A stretch of 64,000 nt of DNA from positions 216,495 to 280,494 of the forward strand of contig NZ_QLJH01000001.1 in assembly GCF_003951315.1 (NCBI RefSeq), given 5' to 3'. Positions 17,514 to 24,297 of the stretch are shown here, one piece after another (within the stretch, counting starts at the first letter, position 1; each line of letters starts with the position of its first letter). This DNA is from Sphingomonas sp. S-NIH.Pt15_0812 (GTDB lineage Bacteria; Pseudomonadota; Alphaproteobacteria; Sphingomonadales; Sphingomonadaceae). The translations under genes were made by a program, and so were the position numbers. The notes beneath the pieces were generated by a model. It saw only the letters and a list, made by a program, of their open reading frames with translations, did not search any database and was not told where the DNA came from.

Positions 17514-17822
17514 TCAGCGGCAGCGGCGATTGCTCGTGCCGCGCTCGACTTCGCGACCGGCCAGCGCGCCGACCGCGGCACCGCCCAGCGTGCCAAGCGT
17601 CCGGTCGCCGCGCGTGTCGATCGTGCGGCCCAGCAGCGCGCCCGCGACGCCGCCGACCACCAGGCCGGTCGTGCCGTTCGGCTTGCGACAGCGGATGCGG
17701 CCGCGGTCGTCGCGCCATTCGCGATACTTGTAGCGACGCTGGGCGTCGGCATTCTCAGTGGTGGCGATCAGGGTCGGCGTCACCATCGCGGCACAACCCA
17801 AAACCAGCATCAGCTTACGCAT
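17514..17822 (-). CDS. Secreted glycine-zipper protein
   Basis: 102 aa. The signal peptide ends near ATTENADA; a short basic segment (QRRYKYREWRDDRGRIRC) precedes CRKPNGTTGLVVGGVAGALLGRTID and a second zipper half LGTLGGAAVGALAGREVER. The C-terminal two thirds align with the end of the 196-aa protein downstream (shared Cys-Arg-x-x-Gly-Thr-Thr-Gly-Leu), so the two are paralogues that differ in the long Arg-Asp region. It has its own terminator, so it is probably a separate transcript. Confidence 0.85.
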   Translation of the reverse strand: MRKLMLVLGCAAMVTPTLIATTENADAQRRYKYREWRDDRGRIRCRKPNGTTGLVVGGVAGALLGRTIDTRGDRTLGTLGGAAVGALAGREVERGTSNRRCR

Positions 17823-17963
17823 CGTCTACTCCCTTACGATAATCACGGTAGCGAAACGTAGGCCTTTAGTGGCGGTTGCATGAACCCTAAACAACGTCGC
17901 GTTCATCTTCGGATCGGTTCCCATTGCGGGACAGAAAGGCGACGGACGGAGCGTTGTCCGGGA

Positions 17964-18206
17964 TCAGAGATCGACGCCCGCGGCGATGGCCTCCAGCTTG
18001 CGGATACGCTCCTTCAGATCGGCCATCTCGATCCGTGCGCCGGCGTGGGGCATGGCGATGGAGGCGTCGTCATCGGACGATCGGATTATCTGGCTGTGCT
18101 GGAGCTGGAGCCAGCCGCGCCAGCCGGACAGGCCGGCGGCGGCGATGATGCCCACCCCGGCGAGGCCGGAGAGGGACAGGGTCAGGGTCGTAAACGGATC
18201 GGTCAT
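17964..18206 (-). CDS. Psp-associated small membrane protein 4 (PspB-like)
   Basis: 80 aa. One N-terminal membrane helix (LTLSLSGLAGVGIIAAAGL) then a cytoplasmic tail ending ADLKERIRKLEAIAAGVDL, a shortened version of the LEERIAVLERI coil in the three genes upstream. AGGAGG sits 7 nt before the ATG. It is the last gene of the psp operon, 14 bp after gene 3. No independent function is known; assignment to the Psp module rests on position and the shared coil. Confidence 0.82.
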   Translation of the reverse strand: MTDPFTTLTLSLSGLAGVGIIAAAGLSGWRGWLQLQHSQIIRSSDDDASIAMPHAGARIEMADLKERIRKLEAIAAGVDL

Positions 18207-18220
18207 GATGTCGCCTCCTT

Positions 18221-18475
18221 TCAGCGGTCGCGCAGACGGTCGATCTCGCGGTCGAGGTCGATGCTGCGATTATGGTCGGTGATGACGCGCTCCAGCACGG
18301 CGACCCGCTCCTTGAGCTGGCGAATCTCGTCCTGGGCGCGCATCTGGTCGATGCTCTGGACGGGGGTGGAGTGATGCGGTTCGGCCTGCTGGCCGAACGC
18401 GCGGTAACGGGCGGACAGGATCTGCGCGATCATCACCACGGTGACAATGCCGAAGACCATGGAGAAGAACGTCAT
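18221..18475 (-). CDS. Psp-associated small membrane protein 3 (PspB-like)
   Basis: 84 aa. The N-terminus is a membrane helix (MTFFSMVFGIVTVVMIAQIL) followed by a linker and the coil QLKERVAVLERVITD, then REIDRLRDR at the very end. Size, topology and coil position match PspB. GGAG is 8 nt upstream of ATG 18475; a longer frame is a different protein in sequence character and was rejected. 22 bp separate it from gene 2. Confidence 0.86.
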   Translation of the reverse strand: MTFFSMVFGIVTVVMIAQILSARYRAFGQQAEPHHSTPVQSIDQMRAQDEIRQLKERVAVLERVITDHNRSIDLDREIDRLRDR

Positions 18476-18497
18476 GTCAGGCGCTCCGATGGATGGG

Positions 18498-18827
18498 TCA
18501 GTTGAGGGCGGTGGGGGCTGGCGTTTCGTCGCGCAGGCGGTCGATCTCGGCGGACAGGCTGGCGCCGCGATCGGTGACGATCCGTTCCAACACCCGGACC
18601 CGCATCTCCAGCCGCTCGGCCTGCGCGGCATATTGGGCCGCTTTCTCCGCCGCCTGGGCATTCAGCGCCTCGGCCATGCGTTCCTTGTGGGTCAGCCAGC
18701 GCTGGAACATCGCATGGGCGACACCCAGGATCACCGGCAGCCCGACCAGCACGAAGGCGATCATGAAGATGGTGAAGCCGTTGCCGGCCAGGAAATCGAG
18801 CGGGCCGATATCGGTCGTATAGGTCAT
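18498..18827 (-). CDS. Psp-associated small membrane protein 2 (PspB-like)
   Basis: 109 aa. A membrane helix at about residues 18-38 (FTIFMIAFVLVGLPVILGVA) is followed by an Ala-rich helix with many Glu/Gln (KERMAEALNAQAAEKAAQ) and the coil RLEMRVRVLERIVTD ... EIDRLRDE. ATG 18827 makes a 4-nt ATGA overlap with the upstream gene; GTG 18833 is also possible. It is related to the other small genes through its C-terminal 28 residues. Confidence 0.86.
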   Translation of the reverse strand: MTYTTDIGPLDFLAGNGFTIFMIAFVLVGLPVILGVAHAMFQRWLTHKERMAEALNAQAAEKAAQYAAQAERLEMRVRVLERIVTDRGASLSAEIDRLRDETPAPTALN

Positions 18828-19126
18828 TTCCACCCCCGCAGCGCTTCGATCTCGCGCGCGGTCCGCTCGGCGGGATCGGTGGCGATGCGTTCCAGCACCG
18901 CGATCCGCTCCTCCAGTCGCCCGACCTGGCCGGTCAGCTTCTCATTCTCGTTGGAGAGCAGCATGATCTTGCGCTCCGCCTCCAGATTCTCGCCGCCACC
19001 CCGGCGTCGGTTCCCGTAATCCTGGGGCGCATAGCCGTGCTTGGTGCGCAGCCAGTTGTTCGCGACCCAGGAGATCGGCCCGATCGTGATCGCCGCGATC
19101 GGAATGAGCAAGGCCAGGTTCGACAT
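18824..19126 (-). CDS. Psp-associated small membrane protein 1 (PspB-like)
   Basis: 100 aa. N-terminal membrane helix (NLALLIPIAAITIGPISWVA), a basic loop (NRRRGGG), then a continuous coiled coil NLEAERKIMLLSNENEKLTG leading into RLEERIAVLERIATD and EIEALR. The last part is the clearest example of the shared tail. It starts 28 bp after pspC. In E. coli PspB the cytoplasmic coil contacts PspA/PspC; a similar role here is inferred. Confidence 0.87.
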   Translation of the reverse strand: MSNLALLIPIAAITIGPISWVANNWLRTKHGYAPQDYGNRRRGGGENLEAERKIMLLSNENEKLTGQVGRLEERIAVLERIATDPAERTAREIEALRGWK

Positions 19127-19154
19127 CGTCTTCTTTCCCTTTACTCAGCCCGTC

Positions 19155-19532
19155 TTAGCGCAGGCTGTCGATTTCCTTGGCCAGCGCGCTGTTGCGGCTG
19201 GTGAAGTGGGTTTCCATGTCCGCCAGGCGGCGATCGATGTCGCGCAGCTTGGAGCGGACTTCGGCGCTGGAGCGGCGCGGGTTGGACCGCACGCCCTGCC
19301 AGAACTTGGCGTCGTCCTGAGTTTGGTAGAGACCGAACGGCTTGGGATCGGCAATCCAGGCGATGATGAAGTAGGCGACGATCAGCCACCATTGCTGGGC
19401 GATGATCGTCATCCCGGCGACACCCAGCCGGACCCACAAAGGGTTGACCCCGGTATAGTCGGCGATGCCGGCGCAGACACCCTTGTACTTGGCATCCTGC
19501 TTGTTCAGGTAGAATTGGGTACGGGCAGCCAT
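19155..19532 (-). CDS. pspC: Phage shock protein C
   Basis: 125 aa inner-membrane protein that, with PspB, senses envelope damage and recruits PspA. The PspC domain covers FYLNKQDAKYKGVCAGIADYTG and WVRLGVAGMTIIAQQWWLIVAYFIIAW, with the membrane helix in the latter. The C-terminus is a predicted coil (VRSKLRDIDRRLADMETHF ... ALAKEIDSLR) that shares the final Glu-Ile-Asp-x-Leu-Arg with the small downstream proteins. It lies 1 bp after pspB. Confidence 0.95.
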   Translation of the reverse strand: MAARTQFYLNKQDAKYKGVCAGIADYTGVNPLWVRLGVAGMTIIAQQWWLIVAYFIIAWIADPKPFGLYQTQDDAKFWQGVRSNPRRSSAEVRSKLRDIDRRLADMETHFTSRNSALAKEIDSLR

Positions 19533-19533
19533 G

Positions 19534-19845
19534 TCAGTTGCTCCGATTGAAAGTGCGGTCGATGCGATCGAACCGGTTGGTCGACGGCAGTTCGTTCGAA
19601 TAAGTCTGTTGCGGCGTGCTCAGGCCGGGGCGGAAGTCCGGATTGTCGGCGGCGACGATGCGCTCGACGGTATTGAGCCGGTCTTCCAGGCGGCGGGCGA
19701 GATTGTACATCTCGTCCAGCATCCGCTCGTCTTCCTCGGTGATTTTGGGCGCGCGCTTCCACTGCGAAACATAGTGGAGGATGAGCCAGGGCAGGCCGAC
19801 GAAGATCGTCGGGAAGGCGATCAGCGGAACGACGATATCCTCCAT
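19534..19845 (-). CDS. pspB: Phage shock protein B
   Basis: 103 aa. An N-terminal membrane helix (VVPLIAFPTIFVGLPWLILHYV) is followed by ITEEDERMLDEMYNLARRLE, the PspB coil, and RLNTVERIVAADNPDFRPG. It is slightly longer than E. coli PspB (74 aa) through a polar tail ending in RTFNRSN. A 1-bp gap separates it from pspA and another 1-bp gap from pspC. It acts with PspC at the membrane to release or bind PspA. Confidence 0.94.
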   Translation of the reverse strand: MEDIVVPLIAFPTIFVGLPWLILHYVSQWKRAPKITEEDERMLDEMYNLARRLEDRLNTVERIVAADNPDFRPGLSTPQQTYSNELPSTNRFDRIDRTFNRSN

Positions 19846-19846
19846 C

Positions 19847-20515
19847 TCAACCCTCCCGGCTTTGCAGGCGACGCTTCATCGCGGCCAGTTCCTCGTCCAC
19901 CCGATCGCTCTGGCGCAGCTCGGCGATCTCCTCCTCCAGGCTCTTGCCGACGCCCAGGCCCATCGCCTCGGCGCGGCCCTCGGCCTCGTCGGCGCGGCGT
20001 TCCAGGTCGGTGAAGCGGCTGAACGCCTCCTGCGTCTTCGGCCCGGCATACATGTCGCGCAGGCGGAAGCGGTTGTTGGCGGTCTCGATCCGGGTCTGGA
20101 TGTTCGACTGCTTGGTCCGCGCCTCGCGCAGCCGCCCTTGCAGCTTGGCGATGTCCTCTTCCGATGCGCGCAGCGCATCGTCGAGCACCTGCACCTCGGC
20201 CTTCAGCTGCTCGGCCATGTCGGTGGCCTTCTGCCGCTCGATCAGCGCCGCCTTGGCCAGATCCTCGCGGTCCTTGCTCAGCGCCAGTTCCGCCTTCTCG
20301 GTCCAATTGGCCTGGAGCTGTTCCAGCTTGGCGATGTGGCGGCGCATTTCCTTCTGGTCGGCGATGGTGCGCGCCGCGGAGGCGCGGACCTCGACCAGCG
20401 TCTCCTCCATTTCGAGGATGATCATGCGGATCATCTTCGACGGGTCTTCCGCCTTGTCGAGCAGATCGGCGAAATTGGCGGCGACGATGTCGCGGGTGCG
20501 GGAGAAGATGCCCAT
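19847..20515 (-). CDS. pspA: Phage shock protein A
   Basis: 222 aa, almost entirely coiled-coil; an ESCRT-III/Vipp1-like membrane-binding protein that also inhibits PspF. It opens MGIFSRTRDIVAANFADLLD, the amphipathic membrane-binding helix, followed by DPSKMIRMIILEMEETLVEVR, the most conserved PspA block. AGGAG lies 6 nt before ATG 20515; a second ATG directly precedes it. The length is the same as E. coli PspA (222 aa). Confidence 0.96.
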   Translation of the reverse strand: MGIFSRTRDIVAANFADLLDKAEDPSKMIRMIILEMEETLVEVRASAARTIADQKEMRRHIAKLEQLQANWTEKAELALSKDREDLAKAALIERQKATDMAEQLKAEVQVLDDALRASEEDIAKLQGRLREARTKQSNIQTRIETANNRFRLRDMYAGPKTQEAFSRFTDLERRADEAEGRAEAMGLGVGKSLEEEIAELRQSDRVDEELAAMKRRLQSREG

Positions 20516-20552
20516 CATAAACTCCTGAGGGACCGTGAGTGCGTTCATCGCC

Positions 20553-20690
20553 TTATGCCATGAAGCGCGTGGTGCTGGCGACCATCTTGCCATCGCCCTG
20601 GGCGGGGCCGACGGCGGCCATGATGCAGGTGCCGCTCAGCACGACGGTGAGGGCGAGGGCGGCGAACTTGGTGGCGACGATCTTGAGCAT
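20553..20690 (-). CDS. 45-aa small secreted or membrane protein, first gene of the psp operon
   Basis: Open frame of 45 codons beginning MLKIVATKFAALALTVVLSG and ending KMVASTTRFMA. It has a perfect AGGAGG 5 nt before the ATG. The start is Lys-basic and residues 8-28 are hydrophobic, so it is a signal peptide or a single membrane helix; the SGTC segment is not a proper lipobox. It lies between the sigma-54 promoter (20747-20762) and pspA, 37 bp upstream of pspA, so it should be the first product of Psp induction. I recognise no family. It could also be a leader peptide. Confidence 0.72.
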   Translation of the reverse strand: MLKIVATKFAALALTVVLSGTCIMAAVGPAQGDGKMVASTTRFMA

Positions 20691-20746
20691 GGAAACCTCC
20701 TGAAACCTTGAACCTGGCCGCCGTTGCGGCGGGATATTCCATGCTT

Positions 20747-20762
20747 TGCACAGCCCGTGCCA
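20747..20762 (-). promoter_or_regulatory. Sigma-54 promoter of the psp operon
   Basis: Read on the minus strand it is TGGCACGGGCTGTGCA. This matches the -24/-12 consensus (TGGCACG-N4-TTGCW) at every fixed base except one, with the correct GG-to-GC spacing. It points toward the 45-codon gene and pspA; transcription should begin near 20736. PspF, the cognate activator type, is encoded divergently just upstream. Confidence 0.9.
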
Positions 20763-20862
20763 AATTGAAGAATGCCGGATTTCCGCCGTTTTCGGAAGAA
20801 AGTGGCGGGACGGAACTGCTCATGACTTGCCAAGCTTTGGGGAAATGCGCCAATCCTTGGGG

Positions 20863-21927
20863 ATGGAACGGACGAGCCAGGTCATCGGTCAGTCGGGGGC
20901 GTTCATCGATGCCCTGGAACGCGCGAGCCGGGCGGCGGCGCTGGACCGACCGGTGCTCGTCATCGGCGAACGCGGCACCGGCAAGGAACTGGTGGCCGAA
21001 CGCCTCCATCGCCTGTCGCCGCGCTGGGACCAGCCGCTCGTCATCATGAACTGCGCCGCGCTGCCGGAGACGCTGATCGAGGCGGAGTTGTTCGGGCATG
21101 AGGCGGGCGCCTTCACCGGCGCGACCAAGGCGCGCGCCGGCCGGTTCGAGGAGGCGGATGGCGGCACCTTGTTCCTCGACGAACTCGGCACCCTGTCGAT
21201 GGCGGCGCAGGACCGGTTGCTGCGCGCGGTGGAATATGGCGAGATCACCCGGATCGGATCGTCGCGGCCGGTGCGGGTCGATGTCCGGATCGTCGCGGCG
21301 ACCAACGAGCATCTGCCGGACAAGGTCGATCGGCACGAGTTCCGCGCCGACCTGCTCGACCGGCTGTGCTTCGAGGTAGTGACGCTGCCGCCGCTGCGCG
21401 CGCGGGCCGGGGACGTGGTGGTGCTGGCCGATCATTTCGGGCGGCGCATGGCGGCCGAACTGGGCTGGCAGCGCTGGCCCGGCTTCGGCCCGGCCGCGCT
21501 CGACCAGTTGAGCGGCCATCGCTGGCCCGGCAATGTCCGCGAATTGCGCAACGTGGTGGAGCGCGCGGTCTATCGCTGGGAGCGGGACGGGCCGGTCGAT
21601 TCGATCGAGATCGATCCCTTCGCCTCGCCCTATCGCCCGCGCGGCCAGGCGCCGGCCGCGACGCGGGCGCAGCAGGCGGAACGGGCCGAGCCGGAGGCGG
21701 AGGAGGGCGCGTCCTCCGCGCCCGGCAGCGACGACGAGGTGGCGGCATGCGAGGTCGGGCCGTCCGACTTCAAGAGCCGCGTGGCGCGGTTCGAGCGCGA
21801 GCTGCTGGCCCGCGCCCTGGCGGAGAACCGGTTCAACCAGCGCCAGACCGCCGACTCGTTGGGCCTGTCCTATGACCAGCTTCGCCATGCGCTGCGGCGG
21901 CACGACCTGATCGGAACGGTTGCGTAA
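20863..21927 (+). CDS. pspF: PspF, sigma-54-dependent activator of the psp operon
   Basis: 354-aa AAA+ enhancer-binding protein without a receiver domain, as in PspF. It starts MERTSQVIGQSGAFIDALER; Walker A GERGTGKE is at 35-42, the sigma-54-contacting GAFTGA loop at 82-87, then FLDELGTLSMAAQDRLLR (Walker B) and GHRWPGNVRELRNVVERAV. A charged linker of about 50 residues (AEPEAEEGASSAPGSDDE) precedes the Fis-type helix-turn-helix NRFNQRQTADSLGLSYDQLR. It is about 30 residues longer than E. coli PspF because of that linker. PspA is expected to inhibit it. The start could be 18 nt earlier (ATG 20845). Confidence 0.93.
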   Translation: MERTSQVIGQSGAFIDALERASRAAALDRPVLVIGERGTGKELVAERLHRLSPRWDQPLVIMNCAALPETLIEAELFGHEAGAFTGATKARAGRFEEADGGTLFLDELGTLSMAAQDRLLRAVEYGEITRIGSSRPVRVDVRIVAATNEHLPDKVDRHEFRADLLDRLCFEVVTLPPLRARAGDVVVLADHFGRRMAAELGWQRWPGFGPAALDQLSGHRWPGNVRELRNVVERAVYRWERDGPVDSIEIDPFASPYRPRGQAPAATRAQQAERAEPEAEEGASSAPGSDDEVAACEVGPSDFKSRVARFERELLARALAENRFNQRQTADSLGLSYDQLRHALRRHDLIGTVA

Positions 21928-21994
21928 CGCCGACGACGGGAGCAACGGGGGCGGGCGTGCGTTCACCGCACGAAACCAATCAGGAGTGAGCCCG

Positions 21995-22606
21995 ATGGCC
22001 TTCGAACTGCCGCCGCTGCCCTATAACTATGACGCCCTGGAACCGACCATCTCCAAGGAGACGATGACGTTCCACCACGACAAGCACCACAAGGCCTATA
22101 CCGACAAGCTCAACGAAGGCGTCGAGAAGGACCCGGCGCTGCAGGGCAAGACGATCGAGGACATCCTGGCCTCGATCTCGTCGCAGCCGCCGCTGGTCCG
22201 CAACAATGGCGGTGGCTATTGGAACCACGACTTCTTCTGGAAGTCGATGAAGCAGGGCGGCGGTCAGCCGTCCGGCGCGCTGGCAGAGGCGATCGAGTCG
22301 ACCTTCGGCGGCCTCGACAAGCTCAAGGAAGAGTTCAACACCAAGGGTGCGGGCCAGTTCGGTTCGGGCTGGGCCTGGCTGATCGTCGACGACGCCGGCA
22401 CGCTGAAGGTGACCTCCACGCCCAATCAGGACAATCCCCTGATGGACGACGTAAAGGATCGCGGCACGCCGCTGCTCGGCAACGACGTGTGGGAACACGC
22501 CTATTACCTGACCTACAAGAACGATCGCGCCGCCTATCTGAAGGCGTGGTGGGACGTGGTCGACTGGGACGTGGTCGGCCAGCGCTACGACGCGGCGAAG
22601 AAGTAA
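21995..22606 (+). CDS. Fe/Mn superoxide dismutase, Mn-type signature residues
   Basis: 203 aa, converts superoxide to oxygen and peroxide. The metal ligands are in TFHHDKHH (His27), GYWNHDFFW, and the Asp/His of DVWEHAYY. Alphaproteobacterial enzymes are often listed as SodB, but two positions used to separate the types look Mn-like: Gly in NNGGGYWNH (Fe forms have AAQ-x-WNH) and Gln in STPNQDNPLM (Fe forms have STSNA). AGGAG is 8 nt before ATG 21995. It is monocistronic and followed by a strong terminator. Confidence 0.95.
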   Translation: MAFELPPLPYNYDALEPTISKETMTFHHDKHHKAYTDKLNEGVEKDPALQGKTIEDILASISSQPPLVRNNGGGYWNHDFFWKSMKQGGGQPSGALAEAIESTFGGLDKLKEEFNTKGAGQFGSGWAWLIVDDAGTLKVTSTPNQDNPLMDDVKDRGTPLLGNDVWEHAYYLTYKNDRAAYLKAWWDVVDWDVVGQRYDAAKK

Positions 22607-22612
22607 GACGGG

Positions 22613-22638
22613 AAAGGGCTCCTTCGGGAGCCCTTTTT
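22613..22638 (+). terminator. Rho-independent terminator of the superoxide dismutase gene
   Basis: AAAGGGCTCC and GGAGCCCTTT form a 10-bp stem with a TTCG tetraloop, followed by TTC after a run of five T. Textbook form, 7 bp after the stop. Confidence 0.95.
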
Positions 22639-22643
22639 CTGGT

Positions 22644-22671
22644 CCGTGCGCCTGCCGAGGCGGGCGCACGG
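22644..22671 (-). terminator. Hairpin at the 3' end of yciB
   Basis: CCGTGCGCC and GGCGCACGG are perfect 9-bp arms around a 10-nt loop, 8 bp after the yciB stop on the minus strand. The downstream minus-strand bases are ACCAGAAAAAGG, so there is no T-run. It may act as an mRNA 3' end rather than a classical terminator. Confidence 0.5.
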
Positions 22672-22678
22672 ATCGCCG

Positions 22679-23365
22679 TCAATCCGCCGGCGGCACGTCC
22701 TGGGGCAGGTCGCCGCCCGCCTGGAAGCCGTGGCGCAGCAGCATCGGCATGTTGGCGAGCGCGAAGCCGAGCGTCAGCGGGATCGCGCCCCACAGCTTGA
22801 ACCCGACCCAGAAATTCCAGTTGGTCGAGCGCCAGACCACCTCGTTCAGCACCGCCATGGCGAGGAAGAAGAGCATCCAGTTGCGAGTCAGCTTGCGCCA
22901 TCCGTCCGCGCTCAGCCCCGGATAGGCGGTGCCGAGCAGCCCCTGGAGCAGCGGCCGGCCGGTCGCCAGCCCGAACAGCAGCACGGCGGCGAAGGCGGCA
23001 TAGACGATGGTCGGCTTCATCTGGATGAAGCGGGGGTCGTGGAAGTAGATGGTCAGGCCGCCGAACACCACGACCAGCACGCCCGAAATCCACAGCATCG
23101 GCGAGACATGGCCCAGCTTCACCCGCGACACGATCATCGCGACGATGGTGGCGAGGATGAAGGCGCCGGTGGCGCAGATCACCCGGGCGATCACGATCGC
23201 GCCCAGCCGCTCCATCCCCGACAGGAAGCCGCTGAACTGCGCGACCAGCCGCATCATCGGCTCGGCCGGCGCCAGGAAGTTGACCAGGAAGAAGACGACC
23301 AGCGGCGCATAGTCCACCGCCATGCGCAGGCCGGGATTGGCGTCCTTCGGGGCGGTGCGGGTCAC
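22679..23365 (-). CDS. YciB/IspZ family inner-membrane septation protein
   Basis: 228 aa, about six membrane helices. Family marks are VDYAPLVVFFLVNF near the N-terminus, FHDPRFIQMKPTIVYAAFA in the middle and LTRNWMLFFLAMAVLNEVVWRST followed by WVGFK. YciB affects cell envelope integrity and septation in gamma- and alphaproteobacteria; the mechanism is not settled. It overlaps ftsY by 4 nt. Confidence 0.93.
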   Translation of the reverse strand: MTRTAPKDANPGLRMAVDYAPLVVFFLVNFLAPAEPMMRLVAQFSGFLSGMERLGAIVIARVICATGAFILATIVAMIVSRVKLGHVSPMLWISGVLVVVFGGLTIYFHDPRFIQMKPTIVYAAFAAVLLFGLATGRPLLQGLLGTAYPGLSADGWRKLTRNWMLFFLAMAVLNEVVWRSTNWNFWVGFKLWGAIPLTLGFALANMPMLLRHGFQAGGDLPQDVPPAD

Positions 23366-24297
23366 TTGCGCTTGTCCTCCACGCCGGCGATGATACGGCT
23401 GACTTCGTTGGCGTCGAAGGGGCGCAGGTCGGTCATCCCCTCGCCGACGCCGATGGCGTGGATGGGCAAGCCGTATTTCTCCGCCGCCGCGACCAGCACG
23501 CCGCCGCGCGCGGTGCCGTCCAGCTTGGTCATGACCAAGCCGGTGACGCCGGCCACGTCCTTGAACACCTCGATCTGGTTGAGCGCGTTCTGCCCCGTGG
23601 TGGCGTCCAGCACCAGCACCACGTCATGGGGGGAGGCGGGGTTGAGGCGGCCGAGCACGCGGCGGATCTTGGCCAACTCGTCCATCAGCTCGCGCTTGTT
23701 CTGGAGGCGGCCGGCGGTGTCGACGATCAGCACGTCGATGCCGGTCTCGGTCGCCTGCTTCACGGCCTCGAACACGATGCCGGCGGCGTCGCCGCCCTCC
23801 TTGCCGGTGACGATCGGCACGCCGACCCGCTCCGCCCAGGTGCGCAGCTGCCCGATCGCGGCGGCGCGGAACGTGTCGCCCGCCGCCAGCATCACGCCGT
23901 AATCCTGCTCCATCAACAGATGCGCCAGCTTGGCGATCGTCGTCGTCTTGCCCGAACCGTTGACGCCGATCACCAGGATCACCTGCGGCCGGGGGAAGGC
24001 GGTGACCTCCAGCGGCGTGGCGACTCGGGCCAGCGCCTTCTCCACCTCCTCCGCCACGACCAGGCGGATGCCGAGTTCCTCCATGTTCCGCTCGAACGTG
24101 CCCTCCGCCAGGCGGGTGCGGATATGGCCGGCGGTCTGCGGCCCCAGGTCGGAGGCGATCAGCGCCTCCTCGATCTCGTCGAGCGTCGCGTCGTCGAGCC
24201 GCGCGCCGCCCAGGCCGGCGAGATTGCCGACCAGCCGGTCCGAGGTGCGCTTGAAGCCGCCGAGCAGCTTCTCGTGCCAGGATGGGGTGGTGCTCAT
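23362..24297 (-). CDS. ftsY: Signal recognition particle receptor FtsY
   Basis: 311 aa SRP GTPase that docks SRP-ribosome complexes at the membrane. The N-terminal A domain is minimal (MSTTPSWHEKLLGGFKRTSD), as in many alphaproteobacteria. N domain: DDATLDEIEEALIASDLG. G domain: GVNGSGKTTT (G1), AAGDTFRAAAIGQL, LIVDTAGRL (G3) and MTKLDGTARGG (G4). ATG 24297 overlaps the mtaB stop. It pairs functionally with ffh at 28268. Confidence 0.96.
   Translation of the reverse strand: MSTTPSWHEKLLGGFKRTSDRLVGNLAGLGGARLDDATLDEIEEALIASDLGPQTAGHIRTRLAEGTFERNMEELGIRLVVAEEVEKALARVATPLEVTAFPRPQVILVIGVNGSGKTTTIAKLAHLLMEQDYGVMLAAGDTFRAAAIGQLRTWAERVGVPIVTGKEGGDAAGIVFEAVKQATETGIDVLIVDTAGRLQNKRELMDELAKIRRVLGRLNPASPHDVVLVLDATTGQNALNQIEVFKDVAGVTGLVMTKLDGTARGGVLVAAAEKYGLPIHAIGVGEGMTDLRPFDANEVSRIIAGVEDKRK

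Noticed and set aside
16936..17733. 265-codon plus-strand frame with a hydrophobic Val/Ala repeat opposite the two glycine-zipper genes
   Set aside because: The hydrophobic repeat is the mirror of the Arg-Asp codon repeats on the coding strand. No ribosome-binding site, and it crosses both real genes and their terminator.
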